From Triglochin maritima (Eukaryota > Streptophyta > Magnoliopsida > Alismatales > Juncaginaceae), in NCBI GenBank assembly GCA_963682175.1, contig OY821784.1, forward strand, positions 31,167,621 through 31,231,620: DNA of 64,000 nt, written 5' to 3'. A model generated the notes under the pieces. That model saw only the letters and a program-made list of their open reading frames with translations. It did no database searches and was not told the DNA's origin. Positions 44,270-55,748 of the stretch are shown one piece after another (the stretch's first letter is position 1; every line of letters begins with the position of its first letter). Position numbers and translations under genes: made by a program.

Positions 44270-46520
44270 AGTAATGAACCGACTCAACAAGAATATCGAG
44301 TCTCTATGAACGGTTCGTAGGGGTGAGTGCTTAGGATACCTAATTTGACTCATTCCTAAAGTAGGAATAGGATATTGCTCGACATGGTTCGATCAATAAT
44401 GAGTCAATTTAAATTGCCGATTTACTTTTGGAATTATGCACTACAAATAATGACAAACTCACTAAATAATGTTCCATCCAAATCCGTGGAGAAAATGGTT
44501 TATGAGCTATGGAGTTGAAAGACACTTAAGCTCAACTTTCTCAAGATTTGGGGTTGTGAGGTCTACGTCGAGAAATTGATGTCGACCAAACTTCAACCAA
44601 AAACGGATTAAGTGTTTCTTTATAGGTTATCCTCGTATGACAAGAGGATACTACTTTTGATATATCACCTCCAATCGAAAGATTGTAGAGAGAGATATAT
44701 TTTTCTGGAATTTCTGGAAAAAAGAGAAAAGTAGGGGGAGTAGAGTTGAGCTTGAGGAAACTCAAGATACTCTACAAGATCATGATGTGAATGTTGCATT
44801 CAAAATCATGAAGGCCCAACCGAGATTCATTTGGTTAGTGGGAGCATGAGCGAGAGATCCTTACAACAAATTGTGAGAGAATCTCAATCATCCTCACCTA
44901 GTGTGCGTTCGAGAGTCGAACATGAACCTATTCCTCAAGAAATTGTGGAAGAAGTTCGAGAGACACAAGAAGAACCAAAAGAACTAAGAAGGTCAATGAG
45001 GGAAAGGAAGAAACCCAATAAGTATGTGGGACTTCATGAGATCATGGTACTAGATACCAAAGATCCCTCGACCTTCCGAGAAGCAATAGAAAAGACTCCA
45101 AACTATGGTTAAAAGCCATGGAATCCGAAGTAGAATCCATGTATGATAATCAAGTATGAAACTTGATTAGCCTTCCTCAAGAGAAAATATCATTTGGTAT
45201 AAATGAGCTTTTAGGAGGAAGATAGACATGGATAGTAACTTGGCAACCTACAAAGCAAGGCTTGTAGCAAAAGTTATACTCAAATTCAAGAAATTGACTT
45301 TGATGAAATTTTTGAGAAGTTGCCATATTAAAATCTATTCGGATTATGCTCACTATTACCGCATTTCACAATTGTGGGATATGGAAAATGGATATCAAGA
45401 TGGCGTTCCTTAAACAGGAACTTGGAGGAGGATATGTACATGGTACAACCTCAAGGTTTTGATGATCCAAATAGTAGCGAAAAGAAATGCAAGTTTCGAG
45501 AGTCCATTTATGGATTGAAGCAAGCATCGGGGAGTTGGAACAAACGCTTTGACGAAGAGGTGAAGAAGATTCACTTCATTCAAAGTAAAGGAGTACCTTG
45601 TATATACAAGGAGATTAGTGGGAGCCATGTAGTACTTCTGATCTTATATGTCGATGACATATTGCTCATGAGCAATCATATACCTTTGCATTAGCAAACG
45701 AGAAATTTCGTTGAAATCAGTGTATTCAATGAAAAGAAAAGGATGAGGCTCAACACATCTTGAGAATCAAGATACATTGAGATACATCCCGTAGACTCAT
45801 TGGCTTCAGTCAACGTGCATACATTGACAAGGTCTTTGAAATGTTCAGGGTGAACAATTCCGATATGCACAATATGCCAATGAGTATGAGTATAGGTGTG
45901 CAACTCAAGAAGTCTCAATGTGCTCAATCACACAAAGACTTGGAGTACATGAAGGTATCCCTTATGCTTCGGCAAAAGGAAGGACCATGTACACAATGAC
46001 TTGCACAAGACTCAATATCTCGTATGCTCTAAACATGACAAATGGTCACCAATCCAACACAAGTCCTAATCGTAGGATTGCGGTCAAGAATATTCTGAAG
46101 TACCTTAACCGGACTAAAGATAAGGTTCGTGTTTATGGAAGACAAAGGAGAAAATAGTCGAGGGCTGTTTTGATGCAATTCTTATAGGAATTCTAGACAA
46201 TAAGAGGTTGGAGTGATGATGCGTCATCATTATCGAAGGTGGAGGTATGAGCTAGTATAGTTAGGAGTAATATCACTACAGCTAACTCAACCACCAACGA
46301 AAGACAAAATAAATAAATAGGTGGACACAACAGTGGCACAACTGATCCATTCAACAAACCTTCATACCAAGCTAAGAGACGAAATATATATTTCGAGTCC
46401 ATGGATCCGAGGATCCATGTGGATTGGCTTGATAGGTGATTTGAGAAGGTTACCCTAGTTATTAATGTTTTATACATTGAGAATGTATGTGAAAGAAAAC
46501 TTTGATAACAAGTGGGAGAT
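44270..46520 (+). pseudogene. Copia integrase-RT-RNase H remnant of element B
   Basis: Order along the plus strand: integrase C-terminal part in mixed frames (44270-44700; LKIWGCEVYVEKL-like and CFFIGYP-like); linker with RRSMRERKKPNKYVGL (about 44990); reverse transcriptase with TYKARLVAK (45245), MYMVQPQGFDDPN (about 45435) and the catalytic LILYVDDILL (about 45640); RNase H side with PYASAKGRTMYTMTCTRLN and VKNILKYLNRTKD (about 45960-46120). Frameshifts and stops break it into at least five pieces. It ends before AAGTGGGAGAT (46510-46520), the polypurine tract. This copy supplies the pol that is missing from the copy at 10555. Confidence 0.85.
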
Positions 46521-48643
46521 TGAAGGGAATGTGTTCTAAAAGTTTTACTTTTAAATGTCAATTATTATGAATTGAATGAGAAATCATTTTGTTCCTTGTT
46601 TATGTTATTCGTCCTTTAGAAGTGTTAAGGAAGAGGCTCTTGGTCCTTAACCGTAGAGCTCTAAAAGATATTGGTTTACATAAAACAAAAGATATTCGCA
46701 ATCATGGTAATTAACATGGAACATTAATTACCGAGTTAAGATTGTTGTGTTGGTCATAGATCATTGTAGCTCTACAAGTGAGTGACGACACGGGTATGCA
46801 AAAGAGGAAAATATTACTTTTGTATACTGAATAGACCTAATAAGTAAAATATTATAGAAATGTGTTTCTGTGTCATTAATATTTTACTGTGTCTTTGGTC
46901 CTTTGATATGAGACTTATATCTAATCACTTAAGGAATACTTAATTAGATCAGTGTCTTGAACTATCGATCAGTGTAGTGTAAAGGCATTGGTTGGTTAAG
47001 TACAACTTTTGTTGGAGAAGATAGTTAGTCAAAAGATTATCATTGCCCCTCTTAATTGAGTGATGATATTAGTGGGCCCCTTGATAAAGCAAAGTTATAA
47101 TGTGCACAATGTGATTTGAGTTAAGTCACATATTTATAACTAGCTTAAAGAGATCAAGAAATGAATACTAATACAAAGATGACACAATACTACTTTGTGT
47201 GTATTCTTAATATCATGAGGCAAGGGACGGACACAAGTGGTGCACTCCATCACTAAATGGATCGGGTTTTGGTTCGAGTGGAATTAAGACATCTAACTAA
47301 TTGGAAGCTATAATGTGTAGCTAGATACCGCTTATAGCTTGTGATATTAAGCTCTTAATATCACTGCCAACTTAGTTTAGATCCTCCCATAGGTCACACC
47401 GCAAAAACCGTGAAACAAGAAGCTTGATTTTTGGTTCATATGATGTGTCGGGTTTCTTATAGAAAATATGACACATGTGGTGAACAAGTAAAATCAATTA
47501 TGTAATATATAACATAATTAGAATCATGATAAATTCATATGAGATGCATATATTATGACGTGCAATAATTTATTGTTGCATAGGATAATATATTGCATAA
47601 GTTGTGAATTTGCTAAAACCCCCTCAAGTTCAAATTTTGTTGGAAATAAATCCAAAATTTGAAATAGGCAAAATCGGGTAGAAGTTCGGTAATCCGTTGA
47701 GGTTCGGTCGACCGAAGGATCTATGGATCGGTCAACCGAACGTGGAACGGATAATCGTAATTGATTGACCGAACTTGACCAAAGTGCCTGGAGCTTTGGT
47801 ACGGTGTACCGAACCAGAAACGGTCGACCGAACAATGTCAAGTTCCGATATTTTTGGTTAACCGAATGACACTCGGTCTTAGACGAGAATTCGTCCGATC
47901 GGTTAAGGAGAATTTTTCTCTTTAAGAATCGGTCATACGTCTAGTACTCGGTCAACCAATCGTGACATATTCAGTTAACCGAATGGGTCTCGGTCAACCG
48001 AACAGCGATTGATTTTCTGCCTTTGATTATTAAGAGATTAATTTGATTGATGGTTGGATTAGCTCCAAACTTGGTCAAACGTTTTGTGGGTGCATGTAAT
48101 ACATGAAGGAATTAATTTATGAGAGAAAATATAAAGAAAAAAACGTGGCTAAAAATAATCATGATTAAGAGTAAGATTGGAACCTATAAATAGATCCTTA
48201 TTCTCCCTAATTGAGACACACAATTCAATAATTATTTTGTCTCTTAATTCACCACAAAAACCCACGAAAATTCTCTTAGTTTTCTAAGTCTTTGGAAGGA
48301 GAAATCTCAGAGGCTAAGGAAGGGGTTTGTAGCTAGATTCTAAGCTTGTTTGGAGATCGATTGGCTAGCTCCTTTCTCTCCAACCTTGTTTAGGGTTTCG
48401 GTGAACACTCGGAGGCATCCGGCGCGGCGAGAAGCATCCCCAACGTCTCCGAATCTTCAAGAAGTTTTTGAGAACTTCTAGGTATGAATTTCGGAGCCCT
48501 TGTTTGTTTTAATAGAGTTTTGAAACTAGATGTTAAAACAAACCGATGCATGCATGAAATAAATCAAAGAAAATTGTAATTGATCCTTATTATACATAAA
48601 AATTTCGAAAATATATATGTATAATTAAACATGAAATCCTACA
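46521..48643 (+). repeat. 3' LTR of nested element B (complete)
   Basis: 2123 bp from TGAAGGGAATG to GAAATCCTACA. TATAAATA at 48185-48192. The palindrome cluster is at about 47695-48003. Its sites are more variable than those of LTR B copy 1 (GGTCAACCG, GGTTAACCG, with only some exact GGTCGACCG), which marks it as a different subfamily. Confidence 0.92.
47695..48003. promoter_or_regulatory. Palindrome cluster in nested LTR B
   Basis: About a dozen GGTC(G/A)ACCG-like sites, ending about 182 bp before the TATA box. Many have CG changed to CA or TG on one strand, which turns the centre into TTGACC, the core of a WRKY W-box. Confidence 0.55.
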
Positions 48644-48707
48644 TAGTTTACATATACAATTTTCAAGTATTAAGATATCGGTTGCCATCATCAAAAAGGG
48701 GGGAGAT

Positions 48708-50246
48708 TGTTGGCTTTTTGGCCTTAATCTTATGTTTTGATGATTTAATCAACCGAATCTTAATTAGAGTAGCACACACTATGCATTGCATATATATTGT
48801 ATTGTGCTAACCTCTACAGGTGATCAAGACTCAAGAAAGAAGGAAATGAAGTCAAGACATGTAATTAAAGCTAAATCGAAGACATGTAATCTTGATTTCT
48901 TTTGAGTCTTAGGAACAAAGTGTAATTGAGCATACTTGAGCTAAAATCAACTTAATCACACACTAGGTTCCCTATAGAAGTCACACACGAAATTTCACAT
49001 AATTTGGACTTCAATAGATCACCCAAACCTAGACCGGAAAACACCAAAACCTGAATTGCAAAAGTCTGCCCACATTCGGTCGACCGCAACGTGCCGTTCG
49101 GTCGACCGGATGATCAATTAATCCTGTTTGTGTTTCCCTGTCTAGTTTCGGTCGACCGCACCATATCTTTCGGTCGACCGTCAGATCATATTTTCTCGAC
49201 CGTTACTTTTGTCGTATATACCCAACGGTCGTATTCGTATTAAACCAAAAATACCCCAAATGTATTTCATGTATCGGTCGACCGAGGACCTCGATCGGTC
49301 GACCGTTGGTTCATCTCTTGACAAACCCAAAGTGCCTGTCCATAATCGGTCGACCGCCAAAACCAGTTTCGGTCGACCGTTTAACCTTGTCAAAATCCCC
49401 TGCTATCGGTCAACACAATTTCGGTCGACCGATCCACTTTTCCCTCTACCGAAACGCTTGTTCGGTCGACCGGTAATCTTGTTCGGTCGACCGTTTTATT
49501 AATTGACTTAAGTGTTCAGTCAACCGATTCATATTTCGGTCGACCGAATCCCTATCGAACCCAAGCGTTCGGTCGACCGTTGCACCTTTTCGGTCGACCG
49601 TTTCTGGACAGATTTGCAGCCCGATTTTCTGCTTTGTGTTCTTTGCACAATATCCAACCAAATCTTGTCCCAACGGATCTATTCTCTCTAATGCTTATAA
49701 ATAGAGTTGTAAAACACATTTTAACACAACTCTCCCACTACAAACTTGCCCCAAACATTAGAGAGAAATCAAAACACTCAAAGCTTCAAACCTTACACAC
49801 TTAGTGATCAATTCCTTAATCCTACTCAAGTGTGCTCAAAGTTTAGAGAGTGTTGTTCCACTCAAGTTCTCAATTGTTGTAAAAGGAAGCAAGGACTTCG
49901 GTGAAAGCCCGAAGTGTCCCTCTCGGATTGTGAGAGGAAGATTCCAAGCTCGGCGAGGGTTGTTCGCGAGTTTGACGGTTGTAAGGCGTTGTCTCCCAGC
50001 CCGGAACGGGGAGCGGATAGTGAAGTCGTAGGCGGAGCTCGGTGATCCGAGCGGAGCTTGCAAGAGAGGATTAGGACCCGGGTGGGGTGCCGAACCTCTA
50101 TAAAAATCCCCCGACTTCTTGTGGTTTGCATTTTCCTACACTTGCTTGTTTTGTTTTTAATTTCCGCTGCGCATATCGATTGCTTAAACAAGTAGGTGAT
50201 TAGATTAAAAAGTGATTAGTGGACCCATAACCCACACGATCCTACA
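48708..50246 (+). repeat. LTR of element A (right)
   Basis: Same length and ends as 39776-41314. Most of the roughly seven differences are C/T or G/A changes (for example at 49547). It is preceded by AAAAAGGGGGGAGAT and followed by LTR B sequence. Confidence 0.92.
49077..49600. promoter_or_regulatory. Palindrome cluster in right LTR A
   Basis: Same eight-pair layout as at 40145-40668, with all sites preserved. It ends about 97 bp before the TATA box. Confidence 0.8.
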
Positions 50247-51148
50247 AAAAGACTATCATTGCCCCTCTTAATTGAGTGATGATATTAGTGGGCCCCTTGA
50301 TAAAGCAAAGTTATAATGTGCACAATGTGATTTGAGTTAAGTCACATATTTATAACTAGCTTAAAGAGATCAAGAAATGAATACTAAGACAAAGATGACA
50401 CAATACTACTTTGTGTGTATTCTTAATATCATGAGGCAAGGGACGGACACAAGTGGTGCACTCCATCACTAAATGGATCGGGTTTTGGTTCGAGTGGAAT
50501 TAAGACATCTAACTAATTGGGAGCTATAATGTGTAGCTAGATACCGCTTATAGCTTGTGATATTAAGCCTTTAATATCACTGCAACTTAGTTTAGATCCT
50601 CCCATAGGTCACACCACAAAACTGGGAAACAAGAAAAGGGGATTTTGAGTTCATAAGGATGTGTTGGGTTTCATGTAGAAAATATGACACATGGGGTGAA
50701 CGAGCAAAATCAGAGTTATGTTGTGATTACTAACATAATTAGAATCTAAATTAAATTCATATGTGATGTAAATATTATGGGGTGTAATGATTGATCATTA
50801 CATAGGATAATATGTTACATAAGTTGTGGATTTACTACTAATCCCGAAATGTCAAATTTTGTAGGGGTTAAACCGAAATTTGACAAGTCTGCAAAACAGT
50901 GCTCAAACGGTCGACCGACCGGTTAGCAGTAAACGGTCGACCGGTAGGGCACGGTCGACCGGACATGTCTCGACCGATAACAGGGAATTTTCATCTGTTC
51001 GAACGGTCGACCGAAAGTGATCGGTCGGTCGACCGAACATTGCGATGGAATAGTTCCTGTTACGAACGGTCGACCGAGCTATTGAACGGTCGACCGAAAC
51101 TGGTTCGAGCGGTCGACCGAACCTCCAAAAACGGTCGACCGGTCCCAA
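50247..51148 (+). repeat. LTR B fragment, direct orientation (second subfamily)
   Basis: It begins in mid-LTR (equivalent to about 47030) directly at the end of LTR A, and stops inside the palindrome cluster at about 51148, where LTR D2 resumes. The cluster at 50908-51145 matches that of LTR B copy 1 (14661-14890, reverse complement) better than the nested copy. Element A therefore appears to have inserted into this B LTR; the B sequence expected left of A is missing. Confidence 0.8.
50908..51145. promoter_or_regulatory. Palindrome cluster in LTR B fragment
   Basis: About ten CGGTCGACCG-like sites, most of them exact, several 19-25 bp apart, in the arrangement of the cluster at 14661-14890. 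Confidence 0.6.
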
Positions 51149-51712
51149 TTTGTTTTATCTGATGTAATCATGTAGATTTTGACAAACTCTGATGTAATTT
51201 GGTGCACTGCTTATATGTTTTATGAGAAGTAACAATCCCGCTTTTTAATTATGGATCTCTGTTGTCTTGATGATAATTTTTAAAATTTTCGCAGTTTTAA
51301 GATGTTACACTATCCTCTTAGACTCGTGCGATGTAGAGGTCTCTCATTCGAATACAACCTGATCTAAAATTTCTTAGTTAGTCTCGGTTGGATTAAGATT
51401 TACAAGTTGTGCTCGGGATGCCATTTTAGATTCCAATTAAAATAAATGGAAGACCGAAGACTTCAAAATTTTAAATAGTTAACTTACTATACACAATGGC
51501 ACACAATAATTGCCAACTATCATTAAACAAATGCTACCCTACAAAATGTAATTAAAATTATCGTCAACGTAGTTGTCATTGCTGGTCATTATATAGTTTT
51601 ATATGGGACGAAGGATATTATAATAACTGTTCACAAGTTAGTCTTGCGACCAAAACTTATTTTAACAATGCCACATGCAAGATATTCTCTCTAGATCTTG
51701 ATGCACAAGATT

Positions 51713-53082
51713 TGTTAAATCCTAATCCTTGATTACTGTAGTGTCTTGACCGACGGGTTGTAGTGTAATTGCGGGAATCTACCTTGTGCCGGTCGAACGA
51801 TGTCTTTGGGCGGTCGACCGGTGATGTATTTCAGGCAGACTCTGTTAGCTTTGGTCGAACGAGTCCCTTTTGCCGTTCGACCGGTTACACTGTATGTAAG
51901 TCGGTTGAGAGCATAGACCATCCAAACGGTTGACCGCCTTGGGGCCAGTTCGACTGATTGCACCTGTAGCAAAGTCGGTTCAGTCTTAGACCATCTAAAT
52001 GGTCGACCGCCACGAGATCTTGTTCGACATATGATTTAAGTGAACTTAAATTCTGTTCGATTGGTTCATATTTTGTTCAACTGGTTGTGAATTTAGAGAA
52101 TGTAGGAAGTTCCTGATAATTTTGGTCGAACGAGCCTTTTTGTCGTTCGACCGGTTGGGCGTAATTGATTAATATTTATCTGGCGTAGACCTTCCAAACG
52201 GTCGACCGCATGTGACCATCTGTCCAACAGATTGATCGTTTGTTTGTTGAACCCGGGCTTTGACCATCCAAACAGTCGACTGCCCATGACCTTTTGTTTG
52301 ACCTTTTTATGTTGGTTTGTTCGACTGGTTATGTGACGGTCAAATCCATGTCTGTTTCTGGAGGGAACCGGTGAACTAGCGTGCCTTGTGCAGTCGACCG
52401 TTGTTACCATGTTTTGTGCTTTTATGATTGTTGTGTGATCGGCTTTGAGGGCAACAGGTCCACCAACGTTGATGAGGCAATTGAAAGGACATGCCGACCT
52501 GATAGCGATCAGTGTTTTGGTGGTATGTTCTGTGTGTTGAGAACTCGTCCATGTGAGATGATGATTTTTGGCCAGCGATGTTCCGACGAGGGTGCCTTGT
52601 CAGCACATGTGATGTGATGGTTGGGTGAGAGGACCCTAGAGCCCTTGTTATAGATCATGTCTGCTGTGGTCGGGAGAGAGGTCCCTGAAACCCAATATTG
52701 ATGACGATGTTTTACTGTTGCTATCTTTGTGTACCATGATATACTTGTTGTTGTCTTGTTTCATTTATGTTAGGGGTTTGGCATACAAGATTTCTTTTTG
52801 GAAACTCAGGCATAATTGTATGTTTACTTTATAGCCGTGAGCGGCGATAGAGGGTCGTGACCGAGAAGGAGCGCACCTTAGACCGGATCCTGCTAGTCCC
52901 TCATTTTGGAGATTGTAGTGATTACTTTACTCTTTTGTTGTAACATCTTGATGTAATAACATTTTTGAAAAACTCATATATATATATATATATTGATGCA
53001 TATTGTCTATGTTTTCAGTAATATCATCTCGTTATCTCGTTGATATTTGTTATAATTTTTTCACTGTTTTGAGGTTGTTACA
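51713..53082 (+). repeat. Solo LTR of family D (D3), shorter variant
   Basis: 1370 bp, TGTTAAATCCTAATCC to GAGGTTGTTACA, flanked by a perfect AGATT duplication (51708-51712 and 53083-53087). The paralogous site at 57650-57670 is empty, which confirms both ends. A (TA)n run lies near 52979-52994. Compared with D1 it is about 740 bp shorter and strongly diverged. Confidence 0.85.
51790..52400. promoter_or_regulatory. Decayed palindrome cluster in LTR D3
   Basis: About fifteen sites, often the half-decayed forms GGTCGAACGA and GTTCGACCGG. Typical pairs, such as CGGTCGAACG near 51791 and CGGTCGACCG near 51812, keep the 21-22 bp spacing. Confidence 0.55.
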
Positions 53083-53706
53083 AGATTAGTTTACAATTCA
53101 TTGATGCACATGATTAGTTTACAATTCATCACGAAAAACAATTTTATTCAAAAAGTTTGGGTTTAGCGATCGTGATTAAGTTGTAATCGTGTCGGTTTGA
53201 CCTTATAATATACCAATATACCATCGTCCCAATCAACACGAGTTCAATTCGTTGATTAAACGCGTTGATTTATATGATTAATTACATGTCCAAACTGTTG
53301 TATGAGGTTTGATGTTTTAATCACATAAAAATATTTTGAGCAAATAATGTCTTGTTATTGAATATTGATAAAATGATAAGTTTCACGACTCTAATAACAC
53401 CATTAAACACGGTATTAACGAATTGGAATGCTTTATCATGATTAAGTGTATATCAATGTTCAATTGATATCAAACGTCTATCCATTAAATTGCATATTTT
53501 GTGGGAAAAAAATCCAAGGCGAACATGAAAATACTAATATCCATTGACCCTTACTTTTCAAAATATTGTAGTTTCTCCTTTAGCTTTCAAGTGATAAGAT
53601 TTTCGCCCGATAACTTTTCCTCACAATTTTATTCGCATCCATGACTGAGATTTCACAATATTATAAAACTAATCTTTAAAAAAAATGATTGAGATTTTTT
53701 GTACGT

Positions 53707-54121
53707 CCAAATTCCACACACACACCTAAATTCCAAATCGCAAATTCAGATTCAAAAATCCTCAACTGAAAGAAAAAAAATCCTGGAATCCCGATCACTA
53801 AAACCCTAAACCCCAAAATTCCTTTTCCCCAATCCTAAATCCCTAAATCCCCGAATTCCCGTTCACCATCCCTAAATCCCCAAATGGAACCCTAAATCCC
53901 AATTTCTCCCACCTTCGTCCTCGTAATCGGTTGTCCATTCTCCGGACCACCAGTCACCTTCGTAGGAAGACCCCCAATTTGGAGCCCAACAGAGTTGGAT
54001 TCACACACAATGGTGCACACCAGAAGTGGATTGATTGGCAAACGACGATAATAAGTTCCTTGTCTTAACTTTGTGTGTTTTTTAGGTACGATTAGTTCGA
54101 TTTGTCCTCCTGCTACTTTTA
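53707..54121. other. Telobox-rich leader-like stretch
   Basis: Several CCCTAAA/CCCTAAATCC phrases occur at 53800-53905, of the kind found in plant 5' UTRs and in interstitial telomere-like tracts. Possibly the leader of the Mutator-like element that follows. No ORF. Confidence 0.4.
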
Positions 54122-55720
54122 TTGCATTTCAATTCGATAACTTACAATGTATCTTCTTTCTGGTTTTTTGGTTGTTGTAGCACTAATGATTTTAGTGGTA
54201 GCCTTAAGTTGAATTTGTTTTGTGGTGGTAGGTGGTTTAAGAGAAATGGTAAGGACAAAGTTGTTGGGTTTGCAGTGGAAGCCTCAATGGTAGTCGTTGA
54301 AGAGTTGAGTTTTGAGTTGCTTAAGTCTTGGGTTTTTGGTGTTACATATTGGAGTGAAGTTGATCATGTGGAATTAAGATACATGATTCCTAGTAATGTG
54401 AGAAATTATTATAGATATATAGCTACTTCTGAAGACCTAAAGGAAGTTGTTAGCTATAGTAATCCTAAATGGGAGTTGAATGTCTATGTCATTTGGAGAA
54501 CAAACTCAGTAGTAGTGTTAACCCCTTTCCTACTGTAAATCCTCCCACACCAGATCAAGCCCCATAAACCAAACAATATATGAATACCCTGCTTCAGTTG
54601 CAGATGATAATGGTCCATAACCTACAACTGGTGGCAGTGTGGGTGTAAGTAATGAGTCCACAAACATTTGCCCCCCAAGATGGTGGAACTGTGGACCAGA
54701 GGCTAGTGTCACAACCCCCTCTAACCTAAGGAAAATAAGAATGGAAGACATGAAGGTGGCTGCTGAATCTGATGAGAGTGATCCATATTTTATGTTGTCT
54801 AATTGAAAGTTAGAAGAGTTTGAGAGTAGTGAGGTTGGGAAATATGAGACTCTTAATTCTGAAACTGAGGACTTCATGCAGTATGATGATGGGTATGCTG
54901 CATTAAAGGTTGACATGAATAATCTTGAGTTAATTGTTAATAAGTTCTCAAGTGTGCACACACTTAGAATGACGCTCATCACTCACTACATTTTAACAAA
55001 ATCAGAAATAATATACTTGAAGAGTCAACCAAACCAAGTGACTGCTATGTGTAAGGTCCTACATGTAGCTGGAGGATACATACTTCAAGATTGAATGAGG
55101 AGTATGTTGTTGAGATAAAGATGCTTAGGCTTCCACATACTTGTTCTTCTGTGAATAATAGAGACTCTAAACTGGCCAATAAGCATTGGATTGCTTACCA
55201 ATGCCTATAATTACTAGCACATGATGACAGATTGTCTGTAAAACATATAAGTGACCAACTAGAGAGGACATTCAACCTTAAGGTACCATATATGAAGGTG
55301 TGGAGGGGCAAGAAGTTGGCCATCAAGAAGTTATATAGATGTGAGGAGGAACAATATGACTTGGTGCCCTCTATGCTGCAGAAATGGATAGAACTAACCA
55401 TGAGCGTGTTATAAATTATGAGGTCAACCCTAATGATGACACATTTCTTAGGTTGTTTATTTTCCTTAGGGATTGTAGTGAGGGATTTCTTAGAGGGCGC
55501 AGGTCAGTGATTGACATATATGGATGTCACCTAAAGGAGAAATATAAAGGAACCCTACTGTCAGCTGTTTCTGTGGATGGAAATCATAAGTTATTCCCAC
55601 TTACCTCTGCAATTGTGGATATAGAATTAGGCCCCACTTGGCTTGGTTCCTAAAGAATCTGGAAAAGGTTGTTGGACATAGACTTGAGTTGGTGATAAGT
55701 AGTGATAGGTTTTTTGCAAT
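54122..55720 (+). pseudogene. Mutator-like (MULE) transposase relic
   Basis: N-terminal PB1-like region: GGRWFKRNGKDKVVGFAVEA, then ELLKSWVFGVTYWSEVDHVELRY. Middle: LANKHWIAYQCL, LSVKHISDQLERTFNLKVPY and RGKKLAIKKLY, the pattern before MULE catalytic domains. DDE domain: DIYGCHLKEKYKGTLLSAVS (the first Asp of the MULE DGCHLKG motif appears as YGCHLKE), then VDGNHKLFPLTSAIVDIE, TWLGS and LVISSDRF. Frame changes and stops occur between 54540 and 54876, at 55094, 55414 and 55653. The zinc-finger SWIM C-terminus is missing. No terminal inverted repeats were found. Confidence 0.75.
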
Positions 55721-55748
55721 GTCATTCTTTCAAATGATTCACCAAATC

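Larger units (their letters stand above)
43572..48643 (+). mobile_element. Element B nested in element A, internally deleted
   Basis: Flanked by a perfect TAGTT duplication (43567-43571 and 48644-48648). Left LTR is cut after 44269 and joined directly to integrase sequence, so the remainder of the LTR (about 1.4 kb), primer site, gag, protease and the first part of integrase are gone. The right LTR is complete (46521-48643). The shared 698 bp of the LTRs differ at about 2 positions. The join lies at ATGA, present on both sides (LTR ...TATCATGAGGC and integrase ...GATGAAGTAG), which suggests a microhomology-mediated deletion after insertion. Confidence 0.88.
39776..50246 (+). mobile_element. 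Element A copy 3: gag-only retrotransposon with nested B
   Basis: LTRs 39776-41314 and 48708-50246 are both exactly 1539 bp and differ at about 7 sites by hand count (0.45 percent), so insertion is recent. Internal: primer site, gag 41367-43012, noncoding tail interrupted at 43572 by element B, purine tract at 48693-48707. Without B the internal region is only about 2.3 kb and encodes gag alone, as in copy 1. Flanks do not match (GAGAT versus AAAAG). The left flank is another A tail, and the right flank is LTR B in which AAAAG is the expected sequence. Confidence 0.88.
36828..51309 (+). repeat. Solo LTR of family D (D2), split by a 12.5-kb stack of other elements
   Basis: Left part 36828-38627 starts TGTTAAGTCCCTAACC; right part about 51149-51309 ends AGATGTTACA. 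Both align to D1. The outer flanks are CTATC (36823-36827) and CTATC (51310-51314), a perfect duplication, proving the two parts are one LTR. About 180 bp of LTR (equivalent to 26644-26826 of D1) are missing at the junction with the inserted DNA. Confidence 0.85.
51329..53706. repeat. Segmental duplication copy 1 (interrupted by D3)
   Basis: Apart from the D3 insertion (51713-53087 including one target copy), about 1 kb aligns with 57289-58295 in the same orientation, at roughly 90 percent identity by eye with small indels. AT-rich, noncoding. Confidence 0.8.

Noticed and set aside
51310..51360. SINE with B-box (ATTCGAATAC)
   Set aside because: Only a weak B-box-like piece; no A-box, poly-A tail or target duplication.
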